From Bacteroidales bacterium (GTDB lineage: Bacteria > Bacteroidota > Bacteroidia > Bacteroidales > UBA932), in NCBI GenBank assembly GCA_017631435.1, contig JAGBTG010000051.1, positions 44,563-108,562 of the forward strand: a stretch of 64,000 nt of DNA, in the 5' to 3' direction. The stretch's first letter is position 1, and each line of letters starts with the position of its first letter. Under the pieces are notes generated by a model, which made no database searches, was not told the DNA's origin, and saw nothing but the letters and a program-made list of their open reading frames with translations. Position numbers and translations under genes: made by a program. Shown in pieces: positions 58,429 through 64,000 of this stretch.

Positions 58429-58998
58429 TTATTTCTTTTTAGGAGAAAGTCTTGCCACCTTGTAATGGGTGCGCACTTTTCCCTCAGCAATCTTTGTAAG
58501 TTTTGCAGAGATCATCTTCTTGCGGATTGGGGTAGCACGGTCTACAAACATCTTGCCGTCGAGATGGTCCATCTCATGCTGTACCATGCGGCACTTGAAT
58601 CCGTCAAACTCCTCAACAATCTCCTCTCCTTTCTCATTGATGTATTTCACTTTAATTTTTGCAGGACGGGTAATGTCTGCATGAATGTCGGGAACACTCA
58701 AACATCCTTCCGAATAGTCTGCAGTCTCCTCACTCTCCTCCAGAAGTACAGGGTTGATCATCACCCTGCGGAAAGCTGCCAAATCAGGGTCATCCTCTCC
58801 AAATGGAGCACCGTCTACAATAAGAAGTCTGATTGCAAGGCCAACCTGTGGAGCGGCAATACCTACGCCGTCTGCCCTCTCCATAGTCTCCTGCATGTTT
58901 GCAATAAGCTCCTGCAACCCCTCATAGGTTGCAAAATCAATCTCCTGTGAATTGGCCCTCAATACATCAGAGCCATAAACATGAATAGGTAATATCAT
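58429..58998 (-). CDS. def: Peptide deformylase
   Basis: 189 residues. All three motifs are present: G-I-A-A-P-Q-V-G, E-G-C-L-S-V-P (metal cysteine) and Q-H-E-M-D-H-L-D-G (metal histidines and catalytic glutamate). The tail is basic. It removes the formyl group from new proteins at the ribosome. It follows ruvX by 11 bp; fmt is not adjacent. Confidence 0.97.
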   Translation of the reverse strand: MILPIHVYGSDVLRANSQEIDFATYEGLQELIANMQETMERADGVGIAAPQVGLAIRLLIVDGAPFGEDDPDLAAFRRVMINPVLLEESEETADYSEGCLSVPDIHADITRPAKIKVKYINEKGEEIVEEFDGFKCRMVQHEMDHLDGKMFVDRATPIRKKMISAKLTKIAEGKVRTHYKVARLSPKKK

Positions 58999-59009
58999 AA
59001 TTTCAATCT

Positions 59010-59426
59010 TTAATCGTGCGGGTTATCCATATATGACTGCAGAATTATTGCAGCGCTTATCTTGTCTACATTCTCCTTCTCACGGCGGTCCTGTTTCTTC
59101 ATCCCCCCTGCAATCATGGCCTTCATTGCCAACTGTGATGTAAATCTCTCATCCTCCAGAACAACAGGTATATGCGGGAACTGCCTCTTCAGTGTCTTAA
59201 GGAACACATCCACATATTGGGCACACTCAGAAGGCTTTCCGTTAAGGTTCATGGGATAGCCTACCACAAATCGCACCACATTGTTGTTTTGGGTATAATT
59301 TTTGAGATATTCAATTATCTTTGCAGAAGGAATTGTATCAAGTGCAGAGGCAAAAATGCCAAGAGGGTCGCTTACAGCAACACCCACCCTCTTTCTGCCA
59401 TAGTCAATTCCAATAATTCTATCCAT
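59010..59426 (-). CDS. ruvX: RuvX/YqgF family Holliday junction resolvase-like protein
   Basis: 138 residues. RNase H-like fold with I-G-I-D-Y-G-R-K-R-V-G-V-A-V-S-D-P (first catalytic Asp), V-V-G-Y-P-M-N, L-E-D-E-R-F-T-S (Glu) and a late D-K-I-S-A-A-I-I-L-Q (Asp). YqgF acts on the 5' end of pre-16S rRNA in E. coli and on junction DNA in other bacteria; which applies here is unknown. First gene of ruvX-def-DUF5009. Confidence 0.93.
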   Translation of the reverse strand: MDRIIGIDYGRKRVGVAVSDPLGIFASALDTIPSAKIIEYLKNYTQNNNVVRFVVGYPMNLNGKPSECAQYVDVFLKTLKRQFPHIPVVLEDERFTSQLAMKAMIAGGMKKQDRREKENVDKISAAIILQSYMDNPHD

Positions 59427-59430
59427 ACTG

Positions 59431-59438
59431 CAAAGTTA
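59431..59438 (-). promoter_or_regulatory. -7 type box at the ruvX start
   Basis: Minus strand TAACTTTG, only four bases before ATG 59426. If used, ruvX mRNA is leaderless or starts at an in-frame later codon. It lies between divergent ruvX and M23 genes. Confidence 0.4.
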
Positions 59439-59455
59439 AATTATTATAGGGAAAA

Positions 59456-60289
59456 ATGGCTAAAAAAAGATACAGATTCTCCATCTTCAATGACACTACA
59501 CATGAGGAGATTTTTGCATTCAGGGCATACGGTGCACTATCCATTGTAACCATTGTCATTGCCATAATGCTCCTTATAGCATCGGTAACAGTACTGATTT
59601 CATTCACATCACTGAGGGAACTGATTCCGGGCTACCCTTCTTCCCAGACCAGAAAAGACCTCATACAGAATGCCATAAAGATAGACTCGCTACAGAACGA
59701 GATAAATATCTGGAGACTGCAACTTACAAACATACAGAGGATAGCCACAGGTCAGGAGCCCTTGCGGGCCGACACCCTTTTCAATTTCCAGGGAAACAAG
59801 GATTCCCTGCTGGCCTACAGCCAGGAATATGCCAAGGATGATTCACTTCTGAGGGCTACTGTCCTCAAAGAAGAGCAGTTCAACCTCTCTGCAAGATCCA
59901 TAAAGATTGAGCAGATTGAAGGACTTCACTTCTTCCCCCCTCTTAAAGGTGTGATTACAGAAGAATACAACCTGGGGATAGACCACCCGTATCTGGATAT
60001 TGCCGCACCGGAGAACACCACAGTATCTGCTGTTCTCGACGGCACAGTAATCTATGCCGGATGGGATGATTCTGCAGGATATATAATACAGTTGCAACAC
60101 GACAACAACCTTGTTTCCGTATACAAGCACAACTCAAGGCTCCTTATGAAAACAAGGGATAAAGTAAAGGCAGGAACCCCTATAGCCCTTGTGGGCAACA
60201 CCGGCACACTGAGCACTGCTCCGCATCTCCACTTTGAGCTATGGCACAAAGGCGAGGCCATCAATCCTGCACAGTACATCAAATTTTAA
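59456..60289 (+). CDS. M23 family metallopeptidase, membrane-anchored
   Basis: 277 residues. One membrane helix at ~25-50, a coiled region (I-D-S-L-Q-N-E-I-N-I-W-R-L-Q), then a LytM-type domain from ~165: D-H-P-Y-L-D-I-A-A-P (first zinc His and Asp), D-G-T-V-I-Y-A-G-W, Y-K-H-N-S and H-L-H-F-E-L-W (later His ligands). All zinc ligands are present, so it may cut peptidoglycan cross-bridges; M23 proteins with coiled coils can also act as activators. Followed by dxr after 11 bp. Confidence 0.92.
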   Translation: MAKKRYRFSIFNDTTHEEIFAFRAYGALSIVTIVIAIMLLIASVTVLISFTSLRELIPGYPSSQTRKDLIQNAIKIDSLQNEINIWRLQLTNIQRIATGQEPLRADTLFNFQGNKDSLLAYSQEYAKDDSLLRATVLKEEQFNLSARSIKIEQIEGLHFFPPLKGVITEEYNLGIDHPYLDIAAPENTTVSAVLDGTVIYAGWDDSAGYIIQLQHDNNLVSVYKHNSRLLMKTRDKVKAGTPIALVGNTGTLSTAPHLHFELWHKGEAINPAQYIKF

Positions 60290-60300
60290 CAGATTCTCAA

Positions 60301-61449
60301 ATGGAAAAAAGACGTATTGCCATCCTGGGCTCAACAGGCTCCATAGGCACACAGGCTCTTGACGTGATATCACAGCACCCCGATCTTTTTGAGGTGGAAC
60401 TCCTTACCGCAAACAACAACGCGGATCTCCTCATACAGCAGGCCCTCAAGTTCAAGCCCAACCATGTGGTAATCTGCAATGAAGATCACTACGCCAAGGT
60501 AAACGGCGCCCTTACATCTACAGACACCAAGGTATTTGCCGGAATGAAATCTGTAAATGACCTGGTACAGAGCAGCGCCATAGACATGGTACTTGCCTCA
60601 ATGGTAGGATTCAGCGGTCTTGAGCCCACCCTCAATGCAATCAGGGGAGGCAAGGCAATTGCCCTTGCAAACAAGGAAACCCTTGTAGCGGCAGGAAGCA
60701 TAGTAACCCGCCTGGCCAGAGAATACAACACACCTATAATACCGGTAGATTCGGAGCACTCTGCAATTTTCCAGTGCCTGCAGGGAGAATACACCCAGAT
60801 TGAGAAGCTTATCCTTACAGCATCCGGAGGCCCTTTCCGCACCTGGAGCATTGAGGACATAGCAAAGGCAACCAGGGCACAGGCCCTCAACCACCCCAAC
60901 TGGGACATGGGAGCAAAAGTTACCATTGACTCCGCCAGCATGATGAACAAGGGACTTGAGATGATTGAGGCATCATGGCTTTTCAATGTCAATCCCGACG
61001 ACATAGAGATTGTGGTTCACCCGCAATCAATAGTACACTCAATGGTGCAGTTCACAGACGGTTGCCTTAAGGCCCAACTTGGAGCACCAGACATGAGGGT
61101 ACCTATCCAGTACGCCCTTTCATATCCCCAGAGAGTATCATTGGACACAAAGAGGATCAGCTTCCCTGAGCTTGCACACCTTGATTTCTATGCTCCCGAC
61201 AGCACCCGTTTCCCTGCTATAGAACTGGCCTATGCAGCCCACAGGATGAAGGGCAACATGGCCTGCATCATGAACGGTGCAAATGAAATTGCCGTAGATG
61301 CATTCCTCAAGGACAGGATTCTGTTCCACCGCATTCCGCAAATCATTGAAAAAACAATGGAAAAGGCTACCTTTGTGCCCCTGCCTGATATAGATGACAT
61401 ATACGCATCACACAACCAGGCAAAAGAGATAGCAATGAGTTTAATTTAA
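60301..61449 (+). CDS. dxr: 1-deoxy-D-xylulose 5-phosphate reductoisomerase
   Basis: 382 residues from ATG 60301 (M-E-K-R-R-I-A-I-L-G-S-T-G-S-I-G-T-Q); the frame back to 60241 overlaps the previous gene and is rejected. NADPH-binding G-S-T-G-S-I-G; active-site V-D-S-E-H-S-A-I-F-Q and T-A-S-G-G-P-F-R; the M-N-K-G-L-E-M-I-E-A segment. It makes 2-C-methyl-D-erythritol 4-phosphate, the committed step of the MEP isoprenoid pathway. It sits before rseP, a common Bacteroidota order. Confidence 0.97.
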   Translation: MEKRRIAILGSTGSIGTQALDVISQHPDLFEVELLTANNNADLLIQQALKFKPNHVVICNEDHYAKVNGALTSTDTKVFAGMKSVNDLVQSSAIDMVLASMVGFSGLEPTLNAIRGGKAIALANKETLVAAGSIVTRLAREYNTPIIPVDSEHSAIFQCLQGEYTQIEKLILTASGGPFRTWSIEDIAKATRAQALNHPNWDMGAKVTIDSASMMNKGLEMIEASWLFNVNPDDIEIVVHPQSIVHSMVQFTDGCLKAQLGAPDMRVPIQYALSYPQRVSLDTKRISFPELAHLDFYAPDSTRFPAIELAYAAHRMKGNMACIMNGANEIAVDAFLKDRILFHRIPQIIEKTMEKATFVPLPDIDDIYASHNQAKEIAMSLI

Positions 61450-61467
61450 AGGAGATTACACTAAAAA

Positions 61468-62793
61468 ATGGAAGTTCTTATAAAAATACTCCAGCTGATT
61501 CTTTCACTCAGCATACTTGTCCTTATACACGAGTTCGGACACTTCATCTTTGCAAGGATATTCAAGATAAGGGTAGAGAAATTCTATCTTTTCTTTGACC
61601 CTTGGTTCAGTCTTTTCAAATACAAGCCAAAAAACAGCGATACCGAGTACGGAATAGGCTGGCTCCCTCTTGGAGGCTACTGCAAGATATCGGGAATGAT
61701 AGATGAATCAATGGACAAGGAGGCAATGGCACAGGAGCCGCAGCCTTGGGAGTACAGGAGCAAACCGGCATGGCAGAGATTCTTTGTAATCTTTGGCGGT
61801 GTGTTGTTCAACTTCATCCTTGCAATTGCAATCTACACAGGAGTAATGTTCGCTTGGGGCGAGCAATACATCAAAAACTCAGATGTAACTACCGGAATCT
61901 ACGCAAGTGAACTTGCCCAGGAGATAGGATTCCGCCATGGAGACCGCATCATCTCTTTTGACGGATACCACACCGAGAAGTTCAACGAACTTCAGGTAGA
62001 CCTTATCCGCACCCAGGCAAAAGAGGCAAAAGTACTCAGGAACGGGGACACCGTTACAGTATCAATAGACCCAGTATACATTGCAACCATCCTCAACACA
62101 CCGGGAATGTTCAACTTTGGAATTCCATTTGAGGTTATGGATATTCCCGACAGTTCCATCAATGCCGCAAGCGGCCTTGCCCCTAAAGACAGGGTACTTG
62201 CAATCAACGGCCAGGATTGCGGAATGTTCTACCAGGTACAGGAGAAACTTGCAACCCTAAAGGGAGATTCAATAGTGGCAACAGTTGCAAGGGGTGAAGA
62301 GATTGTCCTTATCCCTCTGGCTACTGATACAACCGGAAAGATTCAGGTACAGGTGAACACCAACCTTAACGATTTCTATACAATCACACAGAAAGAGTAC
62401 TCCCTGTTTGCAGCAATCCCTGCCGGTATAAAAAAGGCCGTAACTACAGTGGAAAACTACTTTAAGGAACTGAAACTCATATTCTCTCCCAAAACAGAGG
62501 CTTACAAATCTGTAGGAAGTTTCATAAGCATTGGCAAGATATTCCCGTCTTCTTGGGACTGGCACAGTTTTTGGAACATTACAGCGTTCCTCTCTGTGAT
62601 GCTGGCAGTGCTTAACATACTCCCAATTCCGGCTTTGGACGGTGGACATCTTGTATTTACAATTTACGAGATGATTACAGGAAGGAAGCCGAGCGACAAG
62701 TTCCTTGAGTACGCCCAGATGGTTGGCATGATACTCCTTTTGGGCCTTATGGTGCTTGCATTCGGAAATGATATTTTCAGATTGTTCAACTGA
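61468..62793 (+). CDS. rseP: Site-2 protease RseP, inner membrane
   Basis: 441 residues. H-E-F-G-H in the first helix (zinc and catalytic Glu), then a PDZ-like region (S-G-L-A-P-K-D-R-V-L-A-I-N-G) and another before it (G-F-R-H-G-D-R-I-I-S-F-D-G), and the third zinc ligand in P-A-L-D-G-G-H-L. It cleaves membrane-bound anti-sigma factors and leftover signal peptides. Length and order match the family. Placed between dxr and DUF4837. Confidence 0.95.
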   Translation: MEVLIKILQLILSLSILVLIHEFGHFIFARIFKIRVEKFYLFFDPWFSLFKYKPKNSDTEYGIGWLPLGGYCKISGMIDESMDKEAMAQEPQPWEYRSKPAWQRFFVIFGGVLFNFILAIAIYTGVMFAWGEQYIKNSDVTTGIYASELAQEIGFRHGDRIISFDGYHTEKFNELQVDLIRTQAKEAKVLRNGDTVTVSIDPVYIATILNTPGMFNFGIPFEVMDIPDSSINAASGLAPKDRVLAINGQDCGMFYQVQEKLATLKGDSIVATVARGEEIVLIPLATDTTGKIQVQVNTNLNDFYTITQKEYSLFAAIPAGIKKAVTTVENYFKELKLIFSPKTEAYKSVGSFISIGKIFPSSWDWHSFWNITAFLSVMLAVLNILPIPALDGGHLVFTIYEMITGRKPSDKFLEYAQMVGMILLLGLMVLAFGNDIFRLFN

Positions 62794-62814
62794 TTGACAA
62801 CATAATACAGATAT

Positions 62815-63813
62815 ATGAGAGCTTTTAAATTGTTCCTTTTTGCCTTGGTGGCATTTGCTGCTGCAAGCTGCAAAGACGACGGCACCCTTGTAAAACAGAA
62901 TGTGGGCGGCAAGGCCGGTGAGATAATAATTGTGGCCAACAAAGCCGAGTGGGAGACCGAGCCCGGCAATGAACTGCGCAACATCCTGGCTGCCCAGTAC
63001 CCTTATCTGCCACAGTCTGAGCCATCATACACGCTTATAAACATTCCCCACAAGAGTTTTACCTCATTGTTTGAGTACCACAGGAATATCCTTATCCTTA
63101 AAGTTGACGAAAATCTTGAGGCCAAATATTTTGCCCAGGAAGATGTTTGGGCTGCTCCGCAGACCGTAATCCTCATCACTGCCCCTACCAGGGAAGAGGC
63201 TACCAGGGTAATTGCAGAAAATGCCGAGAAACTGTTCAACACCATCAACCAGGCAGAGAGGAACAGGATCATGAGGAACTCCAAGAAATATGAGAACGTG
63301 GAATTGAGGAAGCTCGTAGCAGACAAGTTTGGAGGTTCACCTTATTTTCCAAAGGGATACTCACTTAAGAAGCAGACAGACAACTTTGTATGGATCTCTT
63401 ACGAAACAACATACATAAATCTTGGAATTTTTGTATACAGAATCCCATACAAGGATGAGACTTCATTAAAATTGGAAAATCTTATGGCTGCTACTGCTGA
63501 GGTTATGAAGGACAATGTGCCTGGAATGGTTGACAACAGCTATATGACAATAAGCAGTGAGATTACCCCGGGCCTCACCACAATGAAATACAAGAACCAT
63601 AATTTTATGGAAATGAGAGGATTGTGGGAAGTACACAATGACTTTATGGGTGGTCCGTTTGTAATCCATGTCTTCCACGACAAGAACAATCCAGGAGAAC
63701 TGATTGTAGTTGAAGGCTTTGTATATGCACCAAGATACGACAAGAGAGACTACATAAGACAGGTGGAATCTATCCTGTATTCTTTTGATTGGAAAGAGGA
63801 CTTTGGAAAATAA
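62815..63813 (+). CDS. DUF4837 family lipoprotein
   Basis: 332 residues. Lipobox A-A-A-S-C. The rest matches DUF4837, a family found after rseP in many Bacteroidota: G-K-A-G-E-I-I-I-V-A-N-K, N-I-P-H-K-S-F-T-S-L-F and the C-terminal R-G-L-W-E-V-H-N-D-F-M-G-G-P-F-V. The function is unknown; the genomic link to rseP suggests an envelope role. Last gene of the M23-dxr-rseP run; the next promoter starts immediately after its stop. Confidence 0.88.
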   Translation: MRAFKLFLFALVAFAAASCKDDGTLVKQNVGGKAGEIIIVANKAEWETEPGNELRNILAAQYPYLPQSEPSYTLINIPHKSFTSLFEYHRNILILKVDENLEAKYFAQEDVWAAPQTVILITAPTREEATRVIAENAEKLFNTINQAERNRIMRNSKKYENVELRKLVADKFGGSPYFPKGYSLKKQTDNFVWISYETTYINLGIFVYRIPYKDETSLKLENLMAATAEVMKDNVPGMVDNSYMTISSEITPGLTTMKYKNHNFMEMRGLWEVHNDFMGGPFVIHVFHDKNNPGELIVVEGFVYAPRYDKRDYIRQVESILYSFDWKEDFGK

Positions 63814-63814
63814 T

Positions 63815-63845
63815 TTTGCAGGTATAAAAATATTTTATACATTTG
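63815..63845 (+). promoter_or_regulatory. Promoter of tRNA-Glu (and probably rpsT)
   Basis: TTTG (63815-63818), 19-bp spacer, TACATTTG (63838-63845). Full consensus, 17 bp before the tRNA. Confidence 0.78.
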
Positions 63846-63862
63846 CAGTCCCAAAGTGCGAA

Positions 63863-63934
63863 GGTCGGTTCGTCTAACGGTTAGGACTCAAGATTTTCAT
63901 TCTTGCAATAGGGGTTCGATTCCCCTACCGACTA
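63863..63934 (+). tRNA. tRNA-Glu (anticodon TTC)
   Basis: Cloverleaf: acceptor GGTCGGT / ACCGACT (one terminal G-U pair), D arm TCGTCTAACGGTTAGGA, anticodon stem CAAGA / TCTTG with loop TTTTCAT giving TTC, T arm AGGGG / CCCCT with loop TTCGATT. Discriminator A; CCA is not encoded. It precedes rpsT by 25 bp. Confidence 0.96.
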
Positions 63935-63959
63935 CTAATAATATTAAAAAAATAAAATC

Positions 63960-64000
63960 ATGGCAAATCACGCATCAGCAGAAAAACGCAATCGCCAGAA
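63960..64000 (+). CDS. rpsT: 30S ribosomal protein S20 (5' end only)
   Basis: The window ends 13 codons into the gene. The start reads M-A-N-H-A-S-A-E-K-R-N-R-Q, the well-known S20 N terminus. Its position just after tRNA-Glu fits Bacteroidota genomes. Confidence 0.9.
   Translation, partial: MANHASAEKRNRQ

Noticed and set aside
60241-60300. Upstream start for dxr
   Set aside because: Overlaps the M23 peptidase gene. The NADPH-binding motif begins right after ATG 60301, as in the family.
1-64000. Mobile elements, prophage or defence islands
   Set aside because: I looked for transposase, integrase, restriction, CRISPR-associated and phage-like frames and inverted terminal repeats. None was found.

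Overview
The window is a stretch of a Bacteroidota chromosome, most likely order Bacteroidales. The evidence is the gene families (DUF4831, DUF4837, DUF5009, FISUMP lipoproteins, HU-like membrane proteins, long LeuRS, S16 with an Ala/Glu-rich tail, tRNA-Glu directly before rpsT) and promoters of the Bacteroidota type. A -7 box of form TAnnTTTG, sometimes with TTTG 19-22 bp upstream, precedes many genes, and Shine-Dalgarno sequences are mostly absent. Genus cannot be fixed from the sequence alone. Gene density is high, both strands are used, and I see no insertion sequence, prophage, integrase, CRISPR array or rRNA.

Layout. 1-3717 (-): a cluster of two STAS proteins, an RsbW-like ATPase, an amino-acid-type ABC permease and an ABC ATPase fused to a second RsbW-like domain, followed by a secreted protein cut by the window edge. 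3.8-6.0 kb: HU protein, MscS channel, HU-like membrane protein, tRNA-Asn. 6.1-10.0 kb (+): 5'-nucleotidase split into two genes in inverted order, CutC, MlrC-like peptidase. 10.1-21.2 kb (-): EttA running in frame from an AraC-type HTH, a membrane-bound AraC regulator, leuS with two YitT genes, an M28 peptidase with a TonB-C-like tail, a SPOR lipoprotein and gcvT. 21.3-24.9 kb (+): DUF389, CapA, PhoH. 24.9-27.9 kb (-): LemA/TPM module and a FISUMP lipoprotein. 28-30.8 kb (+): ApbE and a Tat-targeted D-aminoacylase. 30.9-43.4 kb, mainly (-): M16 protease, rpsF-rpsR-rplI, a TPR-HTH regulator, PepD, DUF4831, a lipid A-type acyltransferase and a POT peptide transporter; a SIMPL gene lies on (+). 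43.5-51.7 kb: GT2 (+), then a tripartite RND efflux operon with a PII-like gene at its end (-), divergent from an AraC regulator (+). 51.7-55 kb (-): flippase-dut-murF. 55-57 kb (+): cyclophilin lipoprotein, a strongly structured RNA element, rpsP-rimM. 57-59.4 kb (-): ruvX-def-DUF5009. 59.4-64 kb (+): M23 peptidase, dxr, rseP, DUF4837, tRNA-Glu and the start of rpsT.

Most of this is housekeeping: translation, envelope building, peptide uptake and cleavage, efflux. Three things stand out. (1) The 0.7-3.7 kb cluster joins an ABC importer lacking a visible binding protein to a partner-switching (STAS / anti-sigma kinase) set, including a direct protein fusion. (2) A 108-nt element at 55773-55880 folds into a 26-bp stem whose mismatches are all G-U pairs on one strand only, which is the mark of a transcribed structured RNA. 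(3) The word TCCCGACR (reverse complement YGTCGGGA) occurs about 40 times by my reading, several-fold above composition, on both strands, inside genes and as inverted pairs, one of them in a terminator. This resembles a DNA uptake sequence or Chi-like signal.
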